A DNA stretch of 64,000 nucleotides, taken from assembly GCA_940337035.1 (NCBI GenBank), contig CALNHX010005233.1, positions 1 to 64,000 on the forward strand. Reading direction: 5' to 3'. The stretch comes from Agriotes lineatus. Lineage: Eukaryota; Arthropoda; Insecta; Coleoptera; Elateridae. Of this stretch, positions 8,015-18,417 are shown in pieces. Below the pieces are notes generated by a model. It saw only the letters and a list, made by a program, of their open reading frames with translations. It did no database searches and was not told where the DNA came from. Position 1 is the first letter of the stretch. Every line of letters begins with the position of its first letter. Made by a program: the position numbers and the translations under genes.

Positions 8015-9214
8015 TTACAGTTGTTTAACTGCTTTTGACAATGCGTTGTAAGTAAAAACCCGATCGTGAAGAACGAGACAATACGCAGTTGTGTTGGCTG
8101 GTACGTTAGCGGAAGTTTCAAATTCAACACGAAAAACGACAGCGTTTGCATGAAGGAAGTCTTTTTGATGGGAACAATCGATTACAACAATGGGCGCCTT
8201 GTCTGCAAAGTCATGGCGGGAGAAGAAGGGTTCATCGATTTTGCTATAATAAGATGATTGAAACTTGGAATACATGTCGTATAATGTTGCGTAATGATTG
8301 AGTGCATAATTGTTATGTAAATTGTCGTATGGGAATCTTTCGGTGTTCAGATAAACTCGGAAATTAGTAAGACCAATTTTATCGAAATTAGCATTGTCCT
8401 TAGCGATTAGCCCCGAACGACCTGATTGAAACCCTACGATGACATATCTGGGGGTTTGTAATTTTGTGCTTGTAGCGATAGCGTGAGATTGTTGAGTCAC
8501 AGCATGAACACCGGGTATGATATGAAGCTGCCACCTGCGAAATGCGACTTGAGTGTCAATATTTCTATCGATGTATTTGGTAAGGGCTAATTCTTGAGCA
8601 AGACCTGGAGTGATATGAGGAACCTTCCAATATAGTTTGTCAATCGTAACTTTAGCCGTCTCCCCTACGGTAGCACTGAATACGGCGTCGGCATCGGTAT
8701 TGCTGCGAATTAATACGAGTTCTTGTCGGATGTTAAGTATTACTTTACCATAATCTTCGGCGAATCCTAACAGCATTCTCAACGGTATGCAGGCACTAAA
8801 GTTACCTTCCTGATCGGTAATGGGAGGATCGCCGCCGGCAAACCAATTTGCATTTTGAAGCTTTTTAACGTCAGCGGAACTGTAGGACACATATCTCTTA
8901 AGAGTAGACGTAATACCAGGTTTGGTGACAGAGTCGACAACGACGCCATTGATTTCGTATCGGATTTCGCTAAATAAGTGAGCCAAACCATTGTTAAGGA
9001 ATTTAGCCGTTGTAACTTCACCGTTTTCCTTCCGCAACTTTCCCTCTAGGTACAGATAGTTCAGGCCGGGAAGAGTTGACATATCTTCGGGAATTGGAAT
9101 TCGAATTTTATCGTTATAGTCAAAACGGTTTGTATACGGTTGATGTGTGTGCAATTGATTGCTAATGATAGAAGTGTCGACGAGGACTCGCTCTCCAATA
9201 TTTAAAATACTCAT
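8015..9214 (-). CDS. Major capsid protein (double jelly-roll)
   Basis: 399 aa, intact. The N-terminal part (DKIRIPIPEDMSTLPG, YLYLEGKL, FLNNGLAHLFSEIRYEINGV) is typical of the double-jelly-roll proteins of insect Polintons. In these elements the protein forms the hexon-like capsomers of the icosahedral shell. At ~400 aa it is shorter than vertebrate-type Polinton capsid proteins (about 550-650 aa) but typical of the short insect lineage. It lies in a minus-strand morphogenesis cluster: core/PLA2, protease, minor capsid, major capsid, unknown. No stops or shifts are seen, unlike in the polymerase. Confidence 0.9.
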   Translation of the reverse strand: MSILNIGERVLVDTSIISNQLHTHQPYTNRFDYNDKIRIPIPEDMSTLPGLNYLYLEGKLRKENGEVTTAKFLNNGLAHLFSEIRYEINGVVVDSVTKPGITSTLKRYVSYSSADVKKLQNANWFAGGDPPITDQEGNFSACIPLRMLLGFAEDYGKVILNIRQELVLIRSNTDADAVFSATVGETAKVTIDKLYWKVPHITPGLAQELALTKYIDRNIDTQVAFRRWQLHIIPGVHAVTQQSHAIATSTKLQTPRYVIVGFQSGRSGLIAKDNANFDKIGLTNFRVYLNTERFPYDNLHNNYALNHYATLYDMYSKFQSSYYSKIDEPFFSRHDFADKAPIVVIDCSHQKDFLHANAVVFRVEFETSANVPANTTAYCLVLHDRVFTYNALSKAVKQL

Positions 9215-9319
9215 TACACTATTGTAAAGCCTAAGGACCGCACGAAATCTCTATTTGCTTTAGTTAGCTGCGTGGTGGACGAAGCCGTACTGATCTTACG
9301 AGGGTGTGGGCGACGATTC

Positions 9320-10057
9320 TTATAGGAAGTAAAGCAGGGGTGGTACGGAGTAGTGAAAGAAAAACCAATACAGTTTCTTTAAATGTAATGTTACCGTAAC
9401 GGTCTCCTTACTAAAACTGACAGGATTATCCGATTGGTCTAGTATTTTAATAGTTAAGTTAGTGATCTGTTTCGTGCTGATCGGTAGATAGATGACAGGG
9501 TTAGGGGTTTCCACTATTTTGTACCCGGGTGGTACTATGGGGAAGAATTGGTGAATGATATGGCCGGGCTTACCATTTTTATATGAACCAACGGAGATGT
9601 TGCAATGAATAAGAATCGAGTTCATGTTCAAAATTTTCGTAACATGTTCAGCTGTGTGCCACCTATCTGCAGCATAAACTTTTTTCTCAAAGCCTAACAT
9701 GTCCCGGATAGTATTGTCGCTTTGAAAGTCGATTGGAACGGTGGACTTTATTTCAGTTTTTAAGGTGCTGTTGTTTCCACGTAGCAGTACCTGTTTAACA
9801 CCCGTATCAGAATCGAGTTGATTATGTAAAAATTCAGCAATGTCGGTAATTTCATATGCTCCCTCCGGTATAATAATAGGAGGTTCTCCAACAAGATGAA
9901 ATTCATTGTTGGGAGGTCTAACGTTTGGAATAGTATAGTAGGTTTCGAAACTTAACAATCCCAAGACGTATTCGCTACCATCGTCTAAGAAAATGGGAGG
10001 GTCAAAATTTGCAGTAAGAACAGATGAATCTCCCGTAAGAGTGAATATACTGGACAT
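9320..10057 (-). CDS. Minor capsid (penton-like) protein
   Basis: 245 aa from the ATG at 10057 (MSSIFTLTGDSSVLTANF). The open frame extends to a GTG at 10072 but the ATG is preferred. The start F.L.G.SS.L.A.F.PPI.LDD.S.Y.LGL and the IPEGAYEI.DI motif are typical of the insect-Polinton minor capsid protein. That protein is expected to be a single jelly roll at the five-fold vertices. It sits between the protease (15 bp upstream) and the major capsid gene in the same direction. The frame is intact. Confidence 0.85.
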   Translation of the reverse strand: MSSIFTLTGDSSVLTANFDPPIFLDDGSEYVLGLLSFETYYTIPNVRPPNNEFHLVGEPPIIIPEGAYEITDIAEFLHNQLDSDTGVKQVLLRGNNSTLKTEIKSTVPIDFQSDNTIRDMLGFEKKVYAADRWHTAEHVTKILNMNSILIHCNISVGSYKNGKPGHIIHQFFPIVPPGYKIVETPNPVIYLPISTKQITNLTIKILDQSDNPVSFSKETVTVTLHLKKLYWFFFHYSVPPLLYFL

Positions 10058-10072
10058 GATGAAGCGCGGCAC

Positions 10073-10465
10073 TTAAACTGACGACAAAAGCGGTTTCGCA
10101 AGGTTATATAAGAATTTGAGACACAAATGTCCGCATGTGTATGATGCGAGTTTTTGATATCTATTAGAGTTGTACATAATTGTGTTGTTGCTACCATCGC
10201 TGCGAAAGTAGTTTACTAATTCGGGAGAAGGTTGTAAGCGAGCTATGCTATCGAAATACAGAACAAATCGATCAGCTTTAACGTAAGCTGTCCAATGTGT
10301 GCCAGGTCCAACATCATCGTCTAAGTTAGTAACACCACATTCTCGTTGACGAATTTTGTCGGGTAGAGCATCTCGCATAAATACCCCCCTAAAATGGGGA
10401 ATTTCTAAGCGTTTAACGTACTGTGCAATATCGATGTTCGTCAACGCTCGGCGTGGTAGCTTCAA
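10073..10465 (-). CDS. Adenain-like cysteine protease (maturation protease)
   Basis: About 130 aa. The triad of the adenovirus/C5-type protease is visible: His in GTHWTAY, Asp in YFDS, Cys in YTCGHLCL. Adenain cleaves capsid and core precursors during virion maturation. It is shorter than adenovirus adenain (about 200 aa), normal for Polintons. Unusually, no ATG stands at the expected start: the frame opens with TTG or GCG where related genes have Met (before LTNIDI), and the next ATG is at about residue 30. Either a non-AUG start is used or the start was lost. It overlaps the end of the PLA2/core gene by 4 bp. Confidence 0.85.
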   Translation of the reverse strand: MKLPRRALTNIDIAQYVKRLEIPHFRGVFMRDALPDKIRQRECGVTNLDDDVGPGTHWTAYVKADRFVLYFDSIARLQPSPELVNYFRSDGSNNTIMYNSNRYQKLASYTCGHLCLKFLYNLAKPLLSSV

Positions 10466-11484
10466 CGGTAGTTTTTTGACTGATACGGTCGTAGATATAG
10501 TCCTTTTCCTCGAGCAATGGATTCCATAGCTTTGTTATGCCGTTCCTTTTCCTGGAGATCCTTTTTAGAAGCCTTTGAGTCGCCAACCGCTTTAGCGACT
10601 GCTGCAGCACCGCCTCCGAGGGACCCCAATGCTCCTAATGCAGCAAGTATGGGTACAAGCGGCAATATACCTCCTCTCTTGGGAACAGGTACTACTCTAG
10701 AACGAATTCGGCGTTTCCTTCGCGATTTAAAAACGACCGCGCCTCCAATACGTTTACGCCTACTACACCTTGTACGCTTCCGTTTTCTAGATACCCCCGT
10801 ACCAAATTTTTGCGCAATACCGACAATAGGTAGTGCACGCTTTCGTTTCCGGGAGACTCTCACACCAACAGTGGGTTGTGTACGCTTCCGTTTTCTAGAT
10901 ACTCCCGTACCAAATTTTTGTGCGGCAATAGGTAATGTACGCCTTCGTTTTCGGGGGACCGTCACACCAGCAGTGGGTAGTGTACGCTTCCGTTTTCTAG
11001 ATATCCCCGTACCAAATTTTTGCGCTGCAATAGGTAGTGTACGTCTTCGTTTCCGGGGTGTTTCCATAACAGCAATGGGTTCTGTACGCTTTCGTTTCCG
11101 GGAGACTCCCATGCCGAGTTTGGTTTTCCCTTTTATAATCCCTGTAACGGCAAGAGCTGCCGCTCTTTCTCCAAGAGTAGAGTCTTTTGCTTTAACGCGT
11201 TCCCAAGCTTTCTGTGCAAGAACTTTATCCGCCGCGTGACGCGTCGAAAGATAGCTAGATTGTGAGTATGCGATGTCGTGTTGCTTGCAAGCCTCGTCCA
11301 GAGGGTTTCTTCCTCGTTCACCTCGAGAAAGCCGTTTGTTTAAACGAGTGCCAGGTCCGCAAAACTTGTAACCGGGTATATGTAATTCGAAGGGTAACTT
11401 GTCAATAAGGGTGTTCAACAAACCGCGACCTTTCCGTCTTACGATTCGACGACGACTATGAGTTTTACGTCTAGTATAACTCAT
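10462..11484 (-). CDS. PLA2-like/basic core protein with pX-like hydrophobic segment
   Basis: 340 aa in three parts. Residues ~30-95 hold a parvovirus-type phospholipase A2 motif: calcium loop FCGPGTRL and catalytic DEACKQHDIAYS. The middle (~125-245) consists of Arg/Lys-rich repeats (RKRKRT-x-P blocks) that would bind DNA like an adenovirus core protein. The C-terminal part has a Gly/Ala/Leu hydrophobic stretch (LPLVPILAALGALGSLGGG), as in adenovirus pX/pVI-type proteins, and ends in GKGLYLRPY, a motif common in Polintons. It may package DNA and breach endosomal membranes at entry; that is family inference. It starts the minus-strand cluster, divergent from the ATPase gene. Confidence 0.85.
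   Translation of the reverse strand: MSYTRRKTHSRRRIVRRKGRGLLNTLIDKLPFELHIPGYKFCGPGTRLNKRLSRGERGRNPLDEACKQHDIAYSQSSYLSTRHAADKVLAQKAWERVKAKDSTLGERAAALAVTGIIKGKTKLGMGVSRKRKRTEPIAVMETPRKRRRTLPIAAQKFGTGISRKRKRTLPTAGVTVPRKRRRTLPIAAQKFGTGVSRKRKRTQPTVGVRVSRKRKRALPIVGIAQKFGTGVSRKRKRTRCSRRKRIGGAVVFKSRRKRRIRSRVVPVPKRGGILPLVPILAALGALGSLGGGAAAVAKAVGDSKASKKDLQEKERHNKAMESIARGKGLYLRPYQSKNYR
10765..11105 (-). repeat. In-gene ~102-108 bp tandem repeats coding basic blocks
   Basis: The basic middle of the core protein comes from about three tandem units. CGTTTTCTAGATA recurs at 10781, 10889 and 10991. Each unit encodes two RKRKR blocks separated by Pro and a short AQKFGTG linker. Copy number may vary between element copies. 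Confidence 0.75.
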
Positions 11485-11539
11485 CTTAAAGAAACGCTCG
11501 TCGAAGAGCGACTGACGATGTGAAGCTCAAAGGGGTAGA

Positions 11540-11545
11540 TATATA
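11540..11545 (+). promoter_or_regulatory. TATATA box in the divergent ATPase/core-protein promoter
   Basis: TATATA lies 47 bp before the ATPase ATG, in the 107-bp gap between the divergent genes at 11484 and 11592. It is near-palindromic and could serve either side. Confidence 0.4.
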
Positions 11546-11591
11546 CTTAGCACAGCGCGGTTAGAAGCTAGTTCGTCCCCGTCCGAAAACG

Positions 11592-12290
11592 ATGAAGAAC
11601 GTCAAACTTGTGAAACAAAAATGTTCGCTGCCGGTAGTAAATCATACAGTAAATTCCATGTCACAGAGGTTCAGACGACACGGCACTTTACTGGGTATAG
11701 GATGTAAAAGGGGTTTGATCATTGGTCCTTCCGGCTCTGGGAAAACCAATGCGATAATCAGTCTTTTGGTGCACCGCAATGGAGTTCGGTTTCAAAACTT
11801 GTATTTGTATTCCAAAACCCTTGACCAACCTAAATACAAATTTCTGAAGATACTCCTGAAGTCACTAAAAGAAATCGGATTCTACGAATTCAGCGAGGGG
11901 TGTGAGGTTATCAAACCACACGAGGCGAAAGAAAATTCTGTTATTGTGTTTGATGATGTGGCATGCGACACTCAAAGCATAATTAGAGATTATTTTAGTT
12001 TCGGACGTCATCGAAATATAGATTGTTTTTACCTCTGTCAGACTTACTCATCAATCCCGAAACAACTGGTGCGAGATAATGCGAATATCATAATCGTATT
12101 CCGGCAAGACCACACCAATCTTAAACACATTTACGATGATCATGTAAACACAGACATGTCATTCGAAAAGTTTAAAAACTTATGTTCCCACTGTTGGATC
12201 AAAGATCATGGATTTTTAGTTGTCGACAAAGAAAGCGAAATCAACGCCGGTCGTTATAGAAAAGGGTTTGACAGTTATTTCACTATATAG
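11592..12290 (+). CDS. Genome-packaging ATPase (FtsK/HerA type, A32-like)
   Basis: 232 aa, intact. Walker A is IIGPSGSGKTNAI (residues ~46-58) and Walker B is VIVFDDVAC (~117-125). Downstream Q and polar residues (LCQTYSSIPKQLVRDN) look like sensor/arginine-finger regions of the packaging ATPase superfamily of Polintons and large DNA viruses. It would pump the genome into the preformed capsid. It opens the plus-strand cluster ATPase - unknown - unknown - integrase. A later in-frame Met (MSQRFRRHG) is an alternative start. Confidence 0.9.
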   Translation: MKNVKLVKQKCSLPVVNHTVNSMSQRFRRHGTLLGIGCKRGLIIGPSGSGKTNAIISLLVHRNGVRFQNLYLYSKTLDQPKYKFLKILLKSLKEIGFYEFSEGCEVIKPHEAKENSVIVFDDVACDTQSIIRDYFSFGRHRNIDCFYLCQTYSSIPKQLVRDNANIIIVFRQDHTNLKHIYDDHVNTDMSFEKFKNLCSHCWIKDHGFLVVDKESEINAGRYRKGFDSYFTI

Positions 12291-12346
12291 GCATGGACCA
12301 CTGCTGTACAAATTATTAGTCTACGAACAACGACAGTAATAGCAAC

Positions 12347-13447
12347 ATGGACAAACGGTTAGTAAGCGATCTTATTAAAGCTAGAAAGGCTGTCAGGCGG
12401 AAATATGAAACTTTAAAAGCAGATATCGCCAAATCGCAGACGGCTCTTGCGGAGCAATTTAAACCAATTTCCCAACCACTCACGGAATTGCTAACATCCA
12501 TTAAGCAAGAAGGAGGTCAAACAATACAGCAAGAAGTAGGACCTATGCTGAGAACCATCAAACGACGAGTGTCCACACCATCTATCCTACCCCGTCCGAG
12601 AAATGGCAAAACCCCCGTACGAGCGTCAACCCCCGACATTGCCATTCCCGGACCGTCGACTTCAGCGTTGGTAACATCCACACCTAGATTTATTGACAGA
12701 GAAGTATTGTATGAGAGTTTACCGGATTAGGAGCAACAGGTAGAAGTTCAAGAAGAAGAAGCGGCAATTGAAAGTTCAGTAGCAGAGGCTAGGGAAACCG
12801 TGCGACAAATGATGGAACCGGAAGTTCTAGGGGAATACCTGGAACAGTTCTCAGGGTTAGCTAGAAAATATATCGAGGGAATGATACGAAATACAGAGAG
12901 CAGGTACGATCTCCACTATGGAGTTCGATGGGACATAGACACTGATAAGTTTGCAATTGGGAATAAACAGCTTACTTTTGAGGGTCAGGACATGGTTATT
13001 ACAGATCACGGCAATAGAATAGTATACAAAGGCACCCCCGGCTTTTACGAATTAATGTTCTTAAAGAAACCGATAACTTATACAACCAAAGACCGTGAAA
13101 ATTACTATGACATAGTGAACCGATCCGCCCCAAATCGTAAGAACTACGATCCAACCCAAGGGATAAGCGGCAACGCCGGCGCAAAATATATGAAATTAGT
13201 ACGCCCCCTGGCTACATCCTCCGGCATTAGACAACCTACCAGAGCCGCATCGAGGGTGCAGCGTACCGGTAGGGGATTATTAACAGTAACCAATAAAAAA
13301 GTGGAATTTGTTCCTTGGAAAGATCCAAATTCATTAGTGGATCGTCTGCGCATATTACTAGCCTCTCAGGTAGCGAGGCACACCGGCCATTCCAACGAAA
13401 TCGTAAGCATCACCCAAGCTCTACGAGATGCAAAAATAATTCACTAA
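12347..13447 (+). pseudogene. Conserved Polinton protein (KYD..YGVRWD family) with in-frame stop
   Basis: Two open stretches in the same frame, 12347-12730 and 12731-13447, separated by one TAG at 12728-12730. Together they would give about 366 codons. The N-terminal half has a coiled coil (SDLIKARKAVRRKYETLKADIAK) and a Pro/Ser/Thr-rich linker. The C-terminal half holds the conserved block YDLHYGVRWD..F.IGN..LTF..QDMVI followed by YKGTPGFYELMF, seen in many insect Polinton proteins (I believe the Pfam DUF8207 family). Function unknown; linkage with ATPase and integrase suggests a core role. The stop makes this copy a pseudogene unless read through. Confidence 0.8.
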
Positions 13448-13577
13448 GACGAGTACAAAAAGCAGAGGACCTATTGAATTACGATCAGAAGGTGTTAGAC
13501 GATAGAGTAATGCCATAGACAAATTTGGACGCCACTACCATAGCGCGCGCTACGGTTCTCATCGCAAACATATCTCT

Positions 13578-13904
13578 ATGAAAGTTCAAAATGTAAACCG
13601 ACTCCATATAGAGGTACCACTGCTGCTAGTGGGGCGTGGTTATGATGAAAGCGGATATTCCAAAATTTTCGGTAATAATGAGTACATTTTTCCGTTAACG
13701 ATCGGTGAGATCATAAGTGTTCAAGTCAACGGACCTTCGGTAGTATCACACATCAACGGCATCAAACACGACACGCTTGTCGGTAAGACATTGCAGCGAG
13801 GAGATAAACTGAAATTCGAATCCATAAACACTAAGTTATACGTGCAACTGCTGCTTAAATGTCCCATAGCAGTCGATACAGCAACATTCGGCAATGAGTC
13901 CTAA
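13578..13904 (+). CDS. Small beta-rich protein of unknown function
   Basis: 108 aa, no recognised domain. Alternating hydrophobic residues (LHIEVPLLLVG, IFPLTIGEIISVQVNG, KLYVQLLLKCPI) suggest a beta-sandwich, so a minor virion or tail-fibre-like protein is possible, but this is a guess. It overlaps the integrase start by 11 bp in another frame, so both probably lie on one transcript. The preceding 130 bp hold no gene. Confidence 0.55.
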   Translation: MKVQNVNRLHIEVPLLLVGRGYDESGYSKIFGNNEYIFPLTIGEIISVQVNGPSVVSHINGIKHDTLVGKTLQRGDKLKFESINTKLYVQLLLKCPIAVDTATFGNES

Positions 13905-14823
13905 GGAGGATCTAGCTGCAGAATTTCACAAACCAGCGCGAAGAAATTTCAAGAGACGACGGGTGATTCTCAAAGGATTGCATGATTTACTACAAGCGGA
14001 TTTGGTGGAGATGCAACCATATGCACGAAGCAATAAAGGTTATCGATACATTTTAGCTGTTATTAATGCGTTTTCTAAATACTTGTGGGCTCTCCCGGTA
14101 AAACGGAAAACGGGAAAAGATGTAGCGGCAGCTATGCGAAAAGTTCTTGCTAATATGAAGGTATCTCCAAAAAACGTACAAACCGATTTGGGAAAAGAAT
14201 TTTATAACAGCGATTTTCAAGCATTGATGCGACGTTACAAGATAAATCATTACAGCACGTATTCAACTATGAAAAGCAGCATCATAGAAAGATGTAACCG
14301 CACCCTTAAGAACATGATGTGGAAGCAGTTTAGTTTGCAAGGGTCCTACAAATGGTTGGACATTCAGCCCCAACTTTTAAGCAAATATAACACAACCAGG
14401 CATAGCACAACAGGTATGAAGCCGGCTGAAGTTAATCTTAAAAATGCCAAACGTCTGTTACGCACCGTGTACAGCCACACAAAAACTGTAGATCCGACAC
14501 CTCAAAAGTTTCATAAAGGAGATTCTGTACGCATTAGTAAATATCGTTCGATATTTAGCAAGGGCTACACACCCAGCTGGAGCAACGAAATATTCAAAAT
14601 AGCCACAGTGCGACTTACAAATCCTACCACCTACAGACTCACCGATCAGGAAGGGCAAGAAATCAAAGGTGGATTTTACGAGCACGAATTACAGAAAACC
14701 AAACACTCTGACGTATACCTGGTAGAAAAGGTGTTGAAGAAGAAGGGTAATCAGCTTTACGTAAAGTGGTTGGGATTCGATAATCGCCACAATTCCTGGA
14801 TATCCAAAAACAATGTTGTATAA
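13894..14823 (+). CDS. Retroviral-type integrase with C-terminal chromodomain
   Basis: 309 aa, intact. The catalytic triad of the rve/DDE fold is complete: Asp in LLQADLVEM (~residue 36), Asp in NVQTDLGKEF (~100) and Glu in SSIIERCNRT (~135). The C-terminal ~35 residues (YLVEKVLKKKGNQLYVKWLGF...SWI) form a chromodomain, which in chromoviral and Polinton integrases can direct insertion to modified chromatin. The enzyme joins the element ends to target DNA. It ends the plus-strand cluster and converges with the polymerase gene. AATAAA at about 14851 is its likely poly(A) signal. Confidence 0.93.
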   Translation: MSPKEDLAAEFHKPARRNFKRRRVILKGLHDLLQADLVEMQPYARSNKGYRYILAVINAFSKYLWALPVKRKTGKDVAAAMRKVLANMKVSPKNVQTDLGKEFYNSDFQALMRRYKINHYSTYSTMKSSIIERCNRTLKNMMWKQFSLQGSYKWLDIQPQLLSKYNTTRHSTTGMKPAEVNLKNAKRLLRTVYSHTKTVDPTPQKFHKGDSVRISKYRSIFSKGYTPSWSNEIFKIATVRLTNPTTYRLTDQEGQEIKGGFYEHELQKTKHSDVYLVEKVLKKKGNQLYVKWLGFDNRHNSWISKNNVV

Positions 14824-15166
14824 CTCATTATGATTCTATAGAACCCTTTCAATAAAACACTTTTTTGTTTTACTACCATTTATTTTCTTTAAATAAAAAC
14901 TTTTTATGTTTTACAGTAATTTATTATTGTAAATGCTAAACATGAGTGATTACAGCGTTAAATAACAAATATACTTGGTAATGCGGACCCAAACAATCAG
15001 ATTTTTCGTAAAATTTAATTTACTACCTATATCATACAAGCTAGTGTTCTTAACCTATACTATAATTGCTATATACAATAACTAAACCTACAAAGTACAA
15101 GAAAGCTCCTGCCGTGTAGGACCTCTGCTGTTAAGTAATAACGAATACTGTTCCGCGAACATATTG
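14824..15166. other. Convergent 3' region between integrase and polymerase
   Basis: 343 bp of AT-rich DNA between converging genes. It has AATAAA-type signals for the plus strand near 14851 and 14893. No open frame of interest. Confidence 0.6.
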
Positions 15167-18100
15167 CTACGTCATCGTTTCGGCAATGCGCAGCAAGTTG
15201 TCTAGACGACTGTAAACATCTATATCACGCTGACCCCACGCTAAGGTTTTGGTAGTATTAGGAATAAGGAAGCGTTTATCATCTCGCGAAGAAAGCGCAA
15301 CCTTATTCATTAATTCGGTGTACATAGTGTGTAAATGGGAACGAAACACATACATCTGACAAAATACAACTTCCCTCTTGTTTTCGGCTACAGATTTATA
15401 AATTTCGGTGGTGAGGTGATTCCGAACAGCACTCTTTTTAACTCCCTTCGCCTTTTTGGCTTCCTTACCAACAGCGTTTACACAGTATGTTTTTGCACCG
15501 ACCCCGTAATAGCTACACACAGCCACCCCAGCGTACTCATCCTTAAATTTGCCAACAACAGACTCGGTTCTCGAAATTCCGTGCAAACCATTCTTGTAAT
15601 TTGATGTATCAAAGAGATCAAGGTGCTCTTGCATGTCCGCGTAAAAATTTTCAGTAAAAATTTCCAGGATGAATGAGTCAGTGTCCGAATAGAGTAGAGA
15701 CACATTACGGCCGTATGTATGCTTCAAAAATTTGTAATAAAAATCGTACATTACCGTTTTCGAAAGATCTAAAACTGAGAAAACAACATAAATGGGTTTG
15801 TTATATAAAACCGACGTTCTGTTCATTTCCACTGCTATTAACTTTTCCCCAAACCGAATTCTATCTTTAAAGTTAGGTTTCGAAATCAAAGCTTCTGCCC
15901 CCATTCTATTACCAATTTTCTCCCAATGACTAATTAACTTTACAACAACCCTTTTGTCCACGTTTTCCATGGTTTTACCAAAGACGCTATTGTTAGCTAG
16001 TTTGAATGAATTTCGGTTAAATTCATTGTCAGACTGGTTACGTAAATTTGTGTTTAAATCGATGTAGGATCTGAGCCATGGAGATGGTCTAAACTTAAGT
16101 ATTTTATGCGTTTTAACCAAAATCAAGCCGGCCTCAAATTCCTGTAGTGAATAATATAATTGTGTTTGTCATACAATTTTGGAATTAATTTTGCATTTTT
16201 AAATTTTCCCTGTGGAGGCACCAATAGCTCGGGGCAAAAGGGGAAGTCATTGTGATCGTCATGTAAATTTTCAGGGTACCGCAAGTCAACTTCCAACACG
16301 TACCCAGTATCTGAGTCGTCCAAAATTTGAAATACGTCAAAACTATCAATTTCCTCGTCAGTCAACCAAACAAAACCACCTTGCGGTAGAAACTGTCTCA
16401 TACTATGGCCATAAAGGTTGGTGGCGTCTAAAAACACAAGAAAAGAAGTGGGCTTTGAAGCGTCATAGTTACCCGCAAATTTATTGTTGGCAATAGCCTT
16501 TCGCCCGACACAAGTACTAACTCCCCCACGAATACCCTTTCTAAAAAAGTGAAACATATCCATATCCGTCAACAGTTCCAACTCAACCCCCGTATATTTT
16601 AACATGGCTTCCCAACTTAAACCGGAGGCGGTGAAGTACTGCGCCGGATCTAAATTATATTGATTTAAATAAAAATTGCGAAAGTTTTCGAAAACGTCTG
16701 CCAATATAAACACGTCACATTTGAGGTAAACATCGGAATAGTCGCCCAACGTTTCACATTCGAAAGTTTTCCAGACCTTAACGGCGCGCTCGTAATCGAC
16801 CTCAGTAATATGCGTCTCGGTTAAATGATCATAAAACTGGACGATTGTGGGCAACGCCGGCTCGTCTAATTTTGTAAATGAATCCAGATACGAATAGGGA
16901 AACACACCTTTCTGTCTCATCAGTTCGAATTAGATGTCATGTCCGAATTGCTTATGAATTTCAACACACTGATCATCTGATAACGTGGCGGCCAGCGATG
17001 CTAAAGAAGAACTTAAAAATCGGTAACTATCTAAAAATCGAATTTGCATATAAACGTTTTTCCGTTTTCCGTCAACAACGACTTCATCTACCCAAAGACG
17101 TTTGCCAAATAAAATATATTTTTCCTTATTTTCTGGAATGACATCAAGCTCTTCGTTATTTTGAGCTAACTGTTTTACAAAAAGGTGGGAATCGTAATTT
17201 AAATTGTGAAAAAATACGGGAATAAAATTTGGAAGTTTATAATTTAGATTGCAATTAGAATGGGCAGCTCCCCGATATTCTCCGGTCAAATGGTCGTGAT
17301 CGCGAACCTTTACGTTCTCCTCTCCAAAAGGACGATTGCAAATATGACATGAAGCAGCATCCTTAAAATTTTGAATTTCTTGCGGAGCCAGAGGCTTGAG
17401 GGGTACAACATGCTTCAAACTGTTGGAATATAGCGCGCGAACGTCTCTGTCTAGACGTTCAACAAACACGTCCACAGCATCCTCACCCCTATAAATTTCG
17501 AATTTGGATAGAGTATCATCAAAAGAACATTTCAAATAATACGCGAAAGAATACGGTTTGTGCTCGCACGTTTTGATCGTATAAGGTCTTTCGCGATCCG
17601 GCTCCTAATCCCCACCATCGACAGGTGATAAAACTGTCTCGAAATCTGCATAGATGCAAAATGGCACTTTCAATTGCTTATGATAATTATCAAATTTAAG
17701 AATGTTCTGAGGCCTCACCTCCCTTAACTTATCCGTGATCGGCTCTGTCGTAGGCAACTTTGTGCATACATGATTACAGTCAAAAAGCTTATGGTTCTCC
17801 AGATGGGCATCGGTGCGAAAGTAATTTAGACAACCATTACAAAAATGTTTCGCATTGGCCCTAGCCGTTATTTGCCGCGAAACTAACCTAGACAAATCAG
17901 CGATCCAACAGTAGTGGCTATTACCTTCGCCGTCTGTTAGAAGCAGTAAATTTATATGTCTGTTTTTTATACGTGGCGAATAGTACAGAGGTCCCACAAC
18001 TTCATATATGGTAATATCGTTTTGAAAAGTTTTTTCCAACGCGTATACATTTATAGAAAGTTGAGGGTTATTTTTTTCAAATTTAGAAATATCGCGCAAT

Positions 18101-18362
18101 CTAACAGGGAATTTAATGTCCTCAAAATTTAAAAAATCGCTGCAATCCGGATACGAACTCGTTCGATTAGACGGTCCATCTGGTTCGCAGAGGGCCGAGG
18201 TTACCGCCCACCCGAAACAACGCTCGTCCTTGACGTTTTGGACGTTCACGATCGCTTTCTTGGTCTGAATCTGCTCCGGGAGCGGGATATACGAAGACGC
18301 CCGAAACGGATTGAATTTATTTATATTTAATTCTAGGTACAGCAGCTGCTTCAAGATCCACC

Positions 18363-18417
18363 CTGTAAACATTTTGCGGTTAGTAACATTAACAAGAATT
18401 AAAATTGTAATACACAC
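18363..18417 (-). other. pPolB intron 2 (55 nt, phase 1)
   Basis: Minus strand: donor G|GTGTGT at 18417, branch site TACTAAC inside, acceptor TTTACAG ending at 18363. Removing it joins EERDSG to WILKQLLYLE, the order seen in related polymerases, so the frame change here is an intron rather than a mutation. Confidence 0.9.

Noticed and set aside
10517..11239. 240-aa plus-strand frame opposite the core protein
   Set aside because: Antisense of Arg/Lys-rich repeats; the minus strand has the PLA2 motif and the conserved tail.
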